Shown here piece by piece: positions 38,008-51,100 of a DNA stretch of 64,000 bases. Positions within the stretch are counted from its first letter, which is position 1. Each line of letters opens with the position of its first letter. The notes beneath the pieces are model-generated. The model was not told the DNA's origin and made no database searches. It saw nothing but the letters and a program-made list of their open reading frames with translations. A program made the translations under genes and the position numbers. Source of the stretch: Wurfbainia villosa (taxonomy: Eukaryota > Streptophyta > Magnoliopsida > Zingiberales > Zingiberaceae); contig CM045988.1 in the NCBI GenBank assembly GCA_025175895.1, positions 95,158,960 through 95,222,959 of the forward strand, read 5' to 3'.

Positions 38008-38660
38008 GATCCGCTGCACAATCAATTCCTACGCATTCGTATGCTTCACGTCGATCCCACGTCACTGTCGGCATTGTCAGTGCGCTATCCAATCACCGTG
38101 GACGAGCCTTGTCGGCGTGCACTCACCGGTGGTCAAAGCGGCTCCGCTTCCCGATTAAGCGCTCGAATCGCAACGATCGGAAGCTTCGTCGCGTCACGCG
38201 CGTTAAGCGTGGCGTCGTCCATCGCCGCCCGCGATCGGGTCGGATTCTGATCGAATCACAGGCGAAATTCGACGGTAGACGGACCGACGAGCGATGTCCG
38301 TCATGCTATACTTTGGTTTGGCCGCAATTCGGCCGTCGAGCGAATAAACTGCGAAATCGACCGCTTGAGAATCAGCGCTCGATTTGGCGCTTACAGCCGG
38401 ATTCGCATGGCGCAAATCATGGCGGCGGTGCCTCATCGCCGCATGACGCGACAAATTTCCGCCCGTTTGTATCGGATTCCAAACGCTAATCGATCGGAAG
38501 CCAAGCCCTATCAGACCGTTAACGAGTTTGCGCATCGATCGCGTCCGGTCCGATGACCGACGATGATCAGATCGCGCGGTGACAACGCCGACAGTGACAC
38601 AGGATCGACGTGGAGCGCACGAGCATGCAGAAATTGATCACACAGGAGGTCAATATATAT
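38008..38660. mobile_element. GC-rich element with long (about 100 bp) inverted repeats, MULE/MITE-like
   Basis: The left arm (about 38008-38105), including CACGTCGATCCCACGTCACTG and TCGGCATTGTCAGTGCGC, pairs with the right arm (about 38555-38660), whose reverse complement reads CACGTCGATCCTGTGTCACTG and TCGGCGTTGTCACCGCGC. The similarity extends outward through CAATCAATTCC versus GATCAATTTC. The interior is GC- and CpG-rich with no protein domain. Long inverted arms around a GC-rich core are typical of Mutator-like non-autonomous elements. No 9-bp target duplication was identified. Confidence 0.6.
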
Positions 38661-38672
38661 ATATAGAGAGAG
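38651..38672. repeat. TA/GA microsatellite
   Basis: About six TA units pass into GAGAGAGAG at the right edge of the inverted-repeat element, a likely mutated or target-site flank. Confidence 0.8.
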
Positions 38673-38689
38673 AGTTTTATTCTGCCACG

Positions 38690-39010
38690 CGCCCAAATCG
38701 TCCATGACCGAACGCGACGCGCCGACCCACCTTCACTGTCGCCATCATCGGCGCGTCGTCGCCACGCCCTCCGCCGTCGCCGGCCCGACGAGGCTCAGGC
38801 GATGCCGGATTCGATCCGGCCACGACGGCCGGATTCCGGCCGAATCGGCCAAATCAGGCGGGGAAGGACCGCCAATGACGGCAATCGCTTCCCGTCGGAT
38901 TATTAGCGATTCGATCGGACGATCGCGCCATTGCGTCGGCGCCACATCACGGTCAATCGGTGCCTGATTACGCCGCGATTGATCGAATCCGCCGATTACG
39001 GCCAGTGATC
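38690..39010. repeat. Second GC-rich block with nested short palindromes
   Basis: A CpG-dense block rich in CCGGATTCGATCCGG and GGCCGGATTCCGGCCG type palindromes. It ends abruptly at AT-rich DNA near 39020. Frames on both strands are low-complexity R/P/A/S proteins and are not believed. It may be a partner or fragment of the neighbouring element. Confidence 0.45.
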
Positions 39011-40550
39011 GCTATATCCGATGTTATATTTTTTATACAATTTACTAGTGCTATATATTATATTATTTTTAAAAGATAAAACGGCTATGTTAAATTTAAA
39101 AAGTTTAAAACCATATTAAATTTATATATTACAATTTTTTCTTTGTAACTTCTCATTTTATCTCCAACATAATAGAGCTTTTTAGTTAAGTAAAAAAGTA
39201 CATAAAAATCCTTATAAGTTATATCATCCCAAACAAACTTCTTATTTCATCCATATTATTTAACTTAAACATTTTACCTAAATATAAAAACTCAAAATTA
39301 TACAGCTCAAAGATTCGCCGACATAAATTAATTGCAGGTAGAATCATCAATTTTCAAAAAATAAACATGCTAAAAAACAATTAAGATGATTTAGTTAAAT
39401 ATTAAATTTAAAAGTAACATACTTTATTTTATTTTGTTTAAAAGTATATTATTCTTATATATTTAATAATATATTTATCTATTAAAATGTTGTCGTGCTG
39501 AAAAAAGTCAAAGAGAAAGATATTGAAATTATAACTATATTGAATTTCATAATATCAAAAGATATAACTTGGATTCTTCGAAACATGGGGCTTGTTGGGC
39601 ACCCTGCAGCGATAAAAATAAAAAAAAGCATCTCAAGAAAAAATGAGATGATGAATTTAATCGTATTAAGATTTGAAATATAAAGGATCGATTTTTGGAT
39701 GAATATATATTGATGATTAAATCGTATTTCAGAATGATATGGCTTGAGTTTAAATTAAAATTGTGAAAAAATTATAAGTGTTTCGATTTATCTTTGATTC
39801 GTTTTAATAAAAAAACTACCTTATGAAGATTTCTACCATGAATTAAAAAAACATTCAATGGTTCTAGAGTCAGAGTTTCTTTGATGAATCGAAAATTCGA
39901 TAATTTATCAAGACTTGTTGAGTTTTGAATTACTTAAATAGAGTCGTTTCGTGAAAAATTTATAAGTGATTCTGATTTATCTTTTTTATCGTTAAAGACG
40001 TAAATATCAGGCTGATTGATATTGAGAATTATATTCTCAAAAATCGATTCTTGGAATTTGAATTTTAACGAAAATATCAAACTAAATCGAAAAATATGAT
40101 CTTGATTATATTATAATTGTCATAGTGATCCTAGATTTAAATTTATCAAAACATATTTGAGATTTTTTATCATTAAATATTAAGTTATCCTAGAAAAAAA
40201 ATGGTATTGAATATTATATTCTTATGAACACAATGGTATTGAGTTTTAGGTAGTGTTTGGTAGGTTTATTTTCTATTTTTCTTTTCTGGAAAATGAGAAA
40301 TGTTGTTTGGTTGGCCATTTTTACATCCGTTTTCTAGAAAACGAGAGCTCATCTCCTTGGAAAATGGAAAAGGGAAAATATGGTGATATTTATTTAGCGG
40401 GAGAAATAAAAAGATAATGAAGTATGTATTTTAATAAATATAAAATTATAAAATCATATTTGGATAATTCTAAACTTGAGATGCGCTTGTGATAAATTGT
40501 CGAAAATTCAGATATCCCATCGTTAATAAAAAAAAACATGTGGCCTTTTG
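39011..40550. other. AT-rich intergenic spacer
   Basis: About 1.5 kb of AT-rich DNA with no coding potential that I trust. The block at about 40250-40400 contains TGTTTGGTAGG and TTTTCTAGAAAACG and belongs with the AT-rich repeat family noted at 37480. Confidence 0.5.
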
Positions 40551-40559
40551 AAACATATT

Positions 40560-40745
40560 TGGGCCTTCCATCTATCGATTTTAAGCACGTTCTAGGCCCA
40601 TATGATCCCGTAAATGACGGGATGATCGTGTTCCTGGGCGCGTATCTGTCCGCACGGAGCGACAGTAAACCCTAGGTGCTCTTACACTGCCGATAAATAC
40701 CTAGCGATACCTCAGTCTTTCTCTCCGCCGCATTTACGAGATCCA
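40560..40745 (+). promoter_or_regulatory. Site II + telo-box promoter and leader, no recognised gene downstream
   Basis: Two site II elements (TGGGCC at 40560-40565; inverted GGCCCA at 40595-40600), a telo-box AAACCCTA at 40667-40674 and a TATA-like GATAAATA at 40692-40699 precede a pyrimidine-rich leader, TCTTTCTCTCCGCCGC. In plants this set marks ribosomal-protein, translation and snoRNA genes. A short inverted repeat, ATCCCGT/ACGGGAT, lies at 40605-40623. An ATG near 40774 is followed quickly by a donor-like CAGGTTCATC. Confidence 0.5.
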
Positions 40746-42148
40746 CTTCCTGGCTTTGGGTTTGTTTCTTTTACATGCTCGAATCAGGTTCATCTTCTTC
40801 CCTTCGTGTTTCTCTCCCAAAGATGTTTGATTTTTGAGTTTGTTTCGCTTCGTTTTCCGGCCTATGCATTCTTCTGTTTAATGACAATCGTCGGGAGTCG
40901 ATCGTGGCTTGTCCGGACTCTATTTGAGGCGAAGAGATGCAAGATCAAAGTATTGGTGCCCTTGGACGTGCGGCATCCAGATCACCGTGGATTGTCGCAT
41001 TTTCTCGTGGGCGCTACATGTATTCCTCTCGTTCCGTTGTTTAATAATTTATTTCTGTTTTAATTGCTAGAAGATGGACCTTTCGGCTTTCAATTTTTGA
41101 TTTGGGGCTCGATGATGACCTCTTTTTGCTTTAACCACACCGAAATCGAAGCCATGATGGGATAAGCTTCTGCTTCCCGTTCTAGTTGATCCCTTTCTTG
41201 ACGTCGCTTGAGGATCTCCATTCTGTTCCAAGTTGGGAGCAGAAAAACTCTCTTCGGAGTGACTTCTCTCCCGCTGCGAAGAGGAAAGAGCGAGAGCTTC
41301 GGCAAGATTGGGATCAATTTTTGTAATGGATCGCGGGAGTGATTATCTTTTCCTTGAATTTCGTAACTGTGGAAAACTTTGGCCTTCTTCCTGAGAGCTC
41401 GTTATTTAAAAAAAAAATGCATTCTTTCTTTTTCAATTTTCGTCAAGTGCGGAGTGTCGATCCTCCATCGAAGTAAATATTTACCGTGATTAAACTGAGC
41501 GAACGAATCGTCTTTTTGCATCTGCTTCAAAGATATTTACCATTAGTTGTAATATTGGATCAATTATAATATTTGCCAAATAATATTGGTACAATTTAAT
41601 GATCTACCAAATAAATTCTTATTAGTTTGATAATTTAATTTTACTAAACTAAATAAATTTTACATTCTTAAATTCTTAAAAGTGAAATTCACTAAGAATC
41701 TAAAATGTGGAAGCTTCGTTAAAATAGAATGAGCACGTGGTGAATTTAGGTGCGAATACAAGCTCCTAAAGGCCAGGATGAAGAAAGCATTAATACTCGA
41801 TGTGGAAATTTGATTCTGGGAATGGGAATTAGGATGAGGACTTATCTGTTCATTTATCTTATTCCTTGGCTTGTGGATCTAGCCAAATTTTATATCACGG
41901 AAGGCATCATTAAGAAGGGAAACAAAAATGGCGAGGTAGAATCCTTCAATCAGTAAAAACCCTCGATGAAAGAATTGATCAGGTTTTCCACAATCTCATT
42001 TAGAAAGTACACTGCTACTTGTATCGTGCTGAATTTTAGGGGTCCAATGACAAATAGAATCTACTGTTTCAAAACTTTATGCCATTGTTTTACATTTTTA
42101 GAGAATAGACTGAAGATCAACTTTCAAAATTATCTTCTAGATTCACAA
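40746..42148 (+). other. Possible noncoding or decayed transcript; REN1 3' flank
   Basis: Downstream of the orphan promoter I find no conserved protein. Moderately GC-rich sequence continues to about 41340 and includes a hairpin (GGGAGCAGAAAAACTC with GAGTGACTTCTCTCCC, 41235-41271) and ATGATGA words that could be box C-like, but no matching box D. From about 41500 it is AT-rich. The last few hundred bases before 42149 should be REN1 3' UTR on the other strand. Confidence 0.3.
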
Positions 42149-45100
42149 TCATCTGGCACTTGTTCTTTGAGAACTATCTGGGGCTGATCTTCGAGTGCTC
42201 TGCTTTGCTTGCTCATTTGCAAGTTGCGCACGCCGTTCTTTCAGAAAGTTGAGACGATTTGTCAACTTGACGAGTGCTGAAGATGATGAAGAAATTGTCT
42301 CCTGATTGGGATCAGAGTAGTTTAGTCGAATCTCAGCTTATTAACAACGTTGGATGTAGAGAACCACAATCATGACAAAAACAATCTCCTTTAATAATGT
42401 ATAAACCAACTTATCATCAATGACTTTACCTCGAGTTTGAAACTGAATCCACTGTGTCCAGCTATTGCTGACACATCAGAAGATGAAGTGCCAGTAGAAG
42501 TCTGAGATTTCAAAATGTGTAATGTCGGATCACTTGATTGTTTCTTGTGAACGCTCTGTTTATTTGTCAATTGTGGATCTTGAGCTTCTTTCTTTCCAAA
42601 ATCACCCCACAGAGAGAATTTCTTTGAAATATTCTGGCCAGCTTTTGTTGACCCTTCTTCAGCCGATGAAATTTTATTATTACCCTTGTAAGACTTACTG
42701 TTCCGCTTTGTTCTTTGCATCTGAGATGGTTGCCCATCTGCCAATGATGCTGATTCTGGGGATTGAGTTGCTGCATTCTCATTGATCTTGGGAGTGTCCT
42801 GTTTAAAAGAGAACTTACGACTGTGATTTGTAGCAGATTTTATTTTAGTATTGGGAAAATGTAAGCATATGTAGAAGATAACATAAGAGATAATCTACCT
42901 TCTTGCAAGTAGAATTCTTATAAGTGACTATTGATAATTCTTCACTATTTGAGGTACAGTTTAATGCTAGAGACTCTCTGCTATGATTGCCATGATGCTC
43001 AGAGCGAGGCTCACCACTTTTCGAAGGTGAGCTTATTGCTCCCCCCTTCAGATAAGTTTATCAGAAAACGATAACATGCTGCTCAGTTGCAGATTACAAA
43101 ATTGGTATAGCATGGCCGTTGCACGATCAGAGTGATTAATGTTAGTACCTTATTCTTGGACGACCTTGAAACTGAATCTTCAGGAGAAAAGCTTCCTGCG
43201 GGTATAACATTCTGATTACGTGATTCGCTGTACTGCTCCAGAGACGGCACTGCTTCTTCAAGAGAAAGCAACTCCTGCTCAGATTTTTAAAACTTCCCAT
43301 TAAATATAATAGCATGTATCAGATAAAGGAACAACAGTATAGGAGCTGAAATGCAATTGCAGCAGCCACAAGAACACATTATTTTCCCCTGAGAAAAATA
43401 CCAAATCCAAATGTTCGCACAATTTCGGGAAAAAAATGTCACTATCATGATAATCAAAAATATGGACTTGACCAACTGTCTAATCTGGGTTCTCCAGTAT
43501 ATATACTAAGACTAACACAATTTCAATCTATTAGAATTAATGTGGAATAGAGTAAGAAAACTATAGTTTCTACTTCAAGGTTTATAATATCTGTATTTAA
43601 CTAGGGCCTAGCTTGGACCAGTGTCTGATCTAAATCTAATAAGTATTTTAAAAGTAGTTTAATAGATCCATATCTTGTGTAGAGTATTTGTAGAATAAGA
43701 TCCATGCAGCAGATCACAAACAATTGGGATTAATAGTGTTGTCAAGGACCCAAGTATGATTATGTACATGTGAAAGATTTAGTTGTAAATATTGCTAAGT
43801 TTCGCATTGCGTATAGGCAGAGGGGATTATCTACGGTGATTAACTATCAAATACAATTAAGTGTATTTGGAATCGCAAGTTCCAAAATCAGATTGAAATT
43901 GCAAGTTTCAAAATCAGATTTTTCATGCAAGCTGGGAGGCTAGTGCATCTGTTTTGTTCCCGCTGGTCTCGGATTCTAATCCCATATAGCTGTTTCATGT
44001 ATGCAATATTAGGCTCGTAATGAAAAAAGGCTGACAGTAGGATTTTCCAGCTCATATAGATACCTTAAGCCTCTTCCCTATGACTATTTGTTATTACTAT
44101 AGAACTGCCTTTGATCAAAGAAGCTAACAATGAATATCAATGCTATTTTGACTAAAACAAAGACTATGAATATAAGAGTTCAAGATGAAAAGGAACACAA
44201 AAAAAAATAAAAATAAAAGCTTTAACAAGAGATTTAGTAAATTCAGCATAGTTAATTTTCAATGTTAGTGTTAGACATTATCTCAGATGTTGTTCTCCAA
44301 TTAGACTGGCACATGATATTAGTAGCAATGTGATCGTCTTAAATAAAAGCCCTAGTTCAAAATTTGTATACTAGAGAGATGAACTTGAAGCAGCACTAAG
44401 TAATAGCAACTTGAGAATCGTGTAGCTGTTAAGTGCAAGGAATGAGACAGCTGTCAGGAACATTTACCATTTACCCACAAGACTTACATCTCTGTTCAAA
44501 TTTATTTCATGTTGATCGGGACAAGTACTTCTAACTTCTTCCACTTGGCTTTTCCTGTTTCATAAACATTCATTAAAACAAAAAGGAAAAAAAAAACGCT
44601 TGAAATAATGTGGACGTTGCGGTTTCAATTGACATATTAAACAGAGTTTGAAACAAAGAAAGTGAGCTAATATAATTCTCAACTATCTTGTATATTACAC
44701 AAATATGATGCTTAACATTAACCATAATGAGAAAATAGAAACTGTACCAAGGACTTTATTTTCATCAGAAAAACGTTTGAACACAAATGCCTATCAAGTT
44801 ACTGATGTACCAAGAAAACTGTGTATTGCAAGTGGCAACTTCGATAAGTTTTGTCAAAATATTTGACAAGAATCCCATTCCATCAAGTTTAAATCAGATG
44901 CCAGAATTGTTGGAAAAGGATCCAGAGGCCAAAATCTTTGACGAGAATAATACTCCACTAAGTTTAAATCAGATACCAGGATAGGTGGAAAAAAACCATA
45001 GGCACGACCTATACACGTCATCAATTAACAAATCTCTATTAGATGAAAGAATCAAAGAAATGGTAAAAGCTTCAGCTCGAAGAGGTTTAAAACCTAATCA

Positions 45101-48100
45101 TACAGAACTGTAAGATTCTTTCAATCTTAAGCTAGTCCTTGTCCCTCTTCTTTTGGATGTCTTGTGAAGCAAATGAGACACAACTTCAATCAAACCAATA
45201 GTCAAATAGCAAAACACATCTTTGTTGGCAGGGGGTGTACACTTCCCTTTTGCTGATTTTATCTCCCATCTGCTGACAATGGGACCTTAATTGTAAAATG
45301 CTTACCAACCTCAAGTGGGATTTAAAGATATCAAGGGAAAAGTTCCAGACTAGCATCCAATAATGTTAGAAGTTCCTTTGCTTGGCATGTGCCACAAAGA
45401 ATATGCAACTGTTCGCCTTTGATCAGTAGAGAAGAGTGAAGCTCAGTAGTCATGCTTCTTGACTTGCCAAAACAGAAATCTCCTTGGAGGAGACTGGACC
45501 ACTGATGTCTATATCTAGATTGACAAGGAAAAGAAACATAGGGTTGAAATTTTTGAAGGTCTGATACACAAGGAGCAGGAATTACAAGGAAAAGAAATAT
45601 CAAATATTCCCCCTCTCTCAATTTACTTGGTTTTTGCTATATTCCATATGAAACTTTTTGAAGTTTTCGGGTTAATCTACAAACAGTGTTCTCATTGGAT
45701 CAACCCATAGGATTAAGAGGAGCCGATCATGTTCACCACAACCCCAAACATTGAAGTTCAATGTTCAATTTTCTAAAGCTATACTAGAGGTTACAATATC
45801 AAACCAAGAATTCTCAGTGACCTTGTAATTTTGAGAACTAGTATCTACCATAAACCGACATCTGACATTCAGCGTTAATAAAATAAATGGTCTCTGATGA
45901 GCAGCAAACATACAAGTGGAGAACAAGATTTATCTTACTGTGTAGAGTTGTCGCTAGTGCAGAGATTTTTGCCACATGACTCACATAAGGAATCATAACT
46001 TTGCTTCAGCTGATGATGGAGCTGCCCATGAAGATCAGCAACTTTCTGCTTCAACTTAGCTATATCTGCCTCAACAAGAGCAACTTCCTCTAGATCTGCC
46101 CTTGTCTTCAACACAACTATAAAGTATGACTATGAATCTGCTGCAAGTTATTTACTTAACAAAAAGCTTTAAACAAACCTTGCTATCTAAAGCAGAGGCA
46201 ACAGGTATATGGTTGGGTGCTATGTTCAGTAATCCAGACTCCAAGGAAGTTCTCAGATCTTTCTCATTTTGCAATTGTTCACGCAATCTTTCTATCTACT
46301 TCAACAAAGATAATTTTCAAAGTCTAGATTTTCTTTATATTGATAGATCAATAAGAAAACCAAAAGAAATTTAACTATTGCAAAAAACTATTACTATACA
46401 ATGGGAATGACAACTGGAAATGTTGATGTCGAGAGGGAAAAAGAAACTAGGAGCCTATGAAAATTAGAAAGTGTTTAATGGCTCAGCAACGAAATTTATC
46501 AAATGTAGTTTCAAGCAATAAAATTAATTATTTGAGTTCCAGTTGTTAACAAATTTTGATATTAACAAATCCAGAAGTCATTTATAACAGGACATGGAAA
46601 ATAATAATCACATTTGGTTCATACTTTGAATTTGATACCTTTGTGGTACATGAAAATCCCATGCATATAATCCTTAATCCAGCGGTTTCATTCAAGAAAG
46701 GAAAAAGGAAATTCATTCAAGAAATGCCTACTATAAGTATAAATTTTTTCAACTCGACTAGTAATGAGGATATTAAGTGCAAAAAAGTGATTCAACAAGA
46801 GGGAATTATAGGTGCAAGCGGCCTATTATAAATCAATAAACATGTTATCATCCCACTACACGACCTAGAGAAAACAAACACTAATAGCAACATATTTTCT
46901 TAATTCCTTAACCAAAAGAAAGAAAATCATGATTTTATTGAATTGATCTAAATTTAAAAAAAAAAGATGTATCTGCTGTTTTGTCTGATGCTTACATCTC
47001 GCTCAAGGACTAATCGCCGCTCATGCAGTGCTTCTTTTCGTTGTTCCAAACCTTCTTGCAAGACCACATTTCCTTTTACCTTTCGAATAAACACAATATA
47101 TGAAAAAAAAATAATCTTATTCTTGTTGTAGACTGACTTTTCAATTTAGAAAATGAACTTACATCATTGGCAATTTTGTTTTGCAAATCATCCTTAGTGC
47201 AGTTAAGCTTTTGAATGGAACTCCTTATCAACAAATGTGGAGAAACAAAAGTTAATTAAATAGCGGAAAATTATTGCAAGTCATCTAGCATACTAGCACA
47301 ACTAAACTAACATAAGACCATAAAAACTATCAAATGAGAGCAAAAGAAAAGCTTTCTGGAAGAAACACGGAAAATTTTGGATTATTACCACCTAGCAATC
47401 AGTCACGTAAGAAGAGGATAATATCTAATTCAACCATGTCTCTGCATGGGTCATAATATCTTAGATGGAAAGTGATGTTAAGGATACGAATGTCCTATTA
47501 TTAGAGAACTATACATGTGTTTTCAGTGCATATGGTTTCTAGTCCTGCATCAACTAGAAACCATAGATACAATGGGTTGTGTTCCTGCATAAATTAAGCT
47601 ACCTATACTCATACCTATAAAGATGATGTAATACCTACACCATCCCAAACACAACAAGGATATCTATTCCTGTACCATACCTGCTATTCCTGTACCATAC
47701 CTGCCGTATCTATAATCTTAAGACAGTAAAAATTGTAAAGGTTAAAAAAGTATAATAAAAAAAGTATTAAATTTATTCATGTACCCACTACCTGAGTATT
47801 TAAATCCAACCTCATAAATATATAAAATAAAAAAGTATTAAACTTTTTTGTGTATCCACTTAAAGAGGTCGAATAGTCACATGTACCTGCTAATACTCAC
47901 TTATAATGAGTTCATGAGGCATAGATCTGGTGCAAACTTATTCTTTAGATTTCAATTGTCATTTATGCATTGACAATCCCCTCGGTCTCCCTCAACCTCC
48001 TCATAAGCCTCATGGTTGTCAAAAAATGAGATCCTGTGGTCCTACCTTAAAATGGGGTTCATAGATTTAGATAGTAGAATTATAAGATTCACCAATTAAT

Positions 48101-51100
48101 TAAATTATTACTTATTAACTATATTTATTTTCAATTTTTAGTATTATTATGCACATTTTAAATTTCTATGGTTCTGATATAATTAAGCACAATCAATTTA
48201 TATAGTAAATATATGAAAATTGCAATGTAATTCTGTTAAGGAAAAAGGTTGTTCTAATTAGAAGTTAATTTTTTGCCATATCATTTGGTAAAAACCTCTC
48301 AACTATATGAGTTTCTTTTATCTGCTTCAAGTGCATGTCAAGCTTTAAAATGTCAAATTGGAATGCATATATTCCATCCAATCAAAGCAATTGGGTTCAA
48401 GACCTGATATAAGATGTTGAGGGTGTACAAGATCAAAACTTAGGCTCGTTCCTAGTCTAATTTAGATCCACTAAAGAATGCAATTTTGGTCATAAAATAG
48501 GAAGATCTTAAGGTTTGGATCTTCATCATACCTATCATGCTCTTGTGTATAGCTTTAATATTGCTACCCGTGCACACCATCTTTGACTTGAGATGCTCCT
48601 CAATCACACGATTGCTCGACACTATGCCAAGTTTTGCCATTGCCATCTTTGTTTGGATGTAGCTTGTCAAGCATTGGAATGGTGACACATTCAGCTTCAT
48701 TTGGAACCTTTGCAAAACTATCTTCATCTCACCTTTTACCACTTGCTCTCCTCGAGTGACAAAATTGTCAGTCCACATACCCCCACCTTTCCTCCATGCC
48801 CTCAACCCTCTCTTCCCCTAACCCACCTCCTATGTATCATTCCTACCCGTCTCTTCTTTCTCTCCCTTTCTCACCTACAGTTTTTACTGCTTCCCCATCG
48901 CACCAAGAGCCCTAAAGCACTTACTTTGTGCAATGCCCTTATGATGTTAGCATCTCTGCCAAGGCTTATGATGTCATTGAGATTACATATAGTTTGTTCC
49001 TAAATTATGCATACACTAGCCCGATATGCCACATGGAATTGGAAGTACACCTGTCAAATTTGTAACAACATTGTAGAAGGTATAAATGGTCATAAAAAAA
49101 TTAATTAATTTGCCCCTCTCCTTGAAGTTGGCTTACTTCACCATCACTTTTTAGTCTTTTATTTTATTTTTTGTTGAATCACGCACAGTTTAAATTGAAA
49201 TTAGCAATTGTTTATCTCTTTCAGCATCTCTTTTCTTTAGGAGACAATGTCAAGCAAAACTTGTACCTCTTGATGAGTAAAATAACTGAAAATCTAGCCT
49301 CTCTCCTAGCATCGCTTGCCTCTCAAGAGTAGATGTTAAATCATTAATCTCAGTTCTCTTTGCAATACGGTTATTACTATGTTAATGCAATTTCAAAAAC
49401 TATTATTTCTCTTCCCATAACTTCTTTATCTTCTGTCAAATAGATGTTAGAACTCTACCCAGTTTCCTCTTTAACATCTTCTCCCTGTCTCTCAAAAGAG
49501 TATAAGTCTTAGTCCCTCTTCCAATATTGCTCCACATTCGCAAATTTTAAATATTCAATACCTAATCTTTTGTGTCCCTGTTCCAATATTTACACGTTGT
49601 TTCAGTGATGATTAAATATTCAAAACCTAATAGTCAAATGTTTTGTCAATTTCATTTTCTATTTGCCAGACTTAATCTACTTTGTGACACTAGCTGGACA
49701 TCAATCAATATCCATTCTCCAGTTTGAGTATGTGCAAACTTAATATATTCTTGGAGAAGAGTCACATACTGTAATATATGTCTACAAATGACACATTACT
49801 ATGGAAATACCAATATAAAGACAAAACATCTGGTAAGACAAAAACACTGCAATCATGTGAAGGATTCTGGGGATCTTCCACAATATCATAAGAAAAGTAT
49901 TCAGCAAAATTGATGTCTATTGTCTTGTCCAATATTTTCAGAACAAATGAAAGGAAACATAAAATGTTAATGCATAGAGAACACACTCATTTTCACTTGG
50001 CAAATCCTTTAACTTCATAGAGAGATTCTTCTTTGCCTGGACATTACAAACACAGCATATCATATCTGGAAAGTTTACTATTGGAAGAAGGCCCAAATAA
50101 AATACAAATATACTCACAGAAGCACGCCCCCAAATGGTTGGTTGTTTTGAAGAAACCCTTCGTTTTGGCTTATCTATAACATTTTGATTGCTCGAAGGTA
50201 ATATATGACTAACAGACTTCAGGAATGAACTTGTGGGATTATGCACAGACTCATCATGAGCACTACCATGTGATGTGGTGGTATTACTTACGTCATGTGG
50301 TATACTTTCATGTTTCTGAGAATCAGTTGGGATATTATGGCTTGTTGTAGAATCCTTAGGCTCTTGGTTATCAGTTACTGATGACTTCTGATGACAAAAT
50401 TCGTGTATTAAAGGATCACGTGCTGTAACGTCAAAGCATTTCAATGCATTGTTAGCATCTCTGTCTTGCACACATGCACCTTCTTTCTTTTGATTGTTCT
50501 AAACAATGTGAATATAATATCAGTTTACCTGTGATTTAAAAACTAGGAAACAAACTGAGGAAACTTTTAAAGGCAACTAAACATGGCTTTTCAACTTGAA
50601 AGGTTTTGATGGAAACAATAGTACTTCTGTGGCAATTTCAATCAATTACCATTTGATCCGTCACCTTGCATGCAGATCCTTAACAAAAAATTATAATTTA
50701 AAAAGGAAATACCAGATTCAATCTTTACTGGTTATGCAATGTCAAGAATCTCCAGTTGCAAATTATAAAGAAAATGAAAGATTCTAACACGGAACAAATC
50801 TACACTTCAATTTCCATTTCTTTAGAGAAAAATGACTGCTAAGATGGTTTTATTTTTGTTTACAATTGAAGTGGAGCACACACCAAGATGTGACCAAGAA
50901 ATATCAAACCAATGGCTAATTCATTCAACAGCTAGGCCTGCAATTGTATCAGACTAAACAGGAGTTTCTCGAGTCAAAAAGGAAGCTCATTCTTACTTCT
51001 TAATACTTGAGCTTAGTGGCTCTACATGACCTTGTACAGAAACTGCTAGGCATCTGTAATTATGAAGTTGATTAAATTATCTGAGCAATTTAAAGTTCCT

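Noticed and set aside
41100..41180. Possible C/D box snoRNA (ATGATGA words)
   Set aside because: No box D (CTGA) at a suitable distance and no terminal stem.
41090..41317. Minus-strand frame with MEILKRRQERDQLEREAEA
   Set aside because: Short, no family match, no splice partner; may be chance in a purine-rich segment.
48452..48805. 117-codon minus-strand frame in a REN1 intron
   Set aside because: No domain, and it lies within an intron supported by flanking exon phases.
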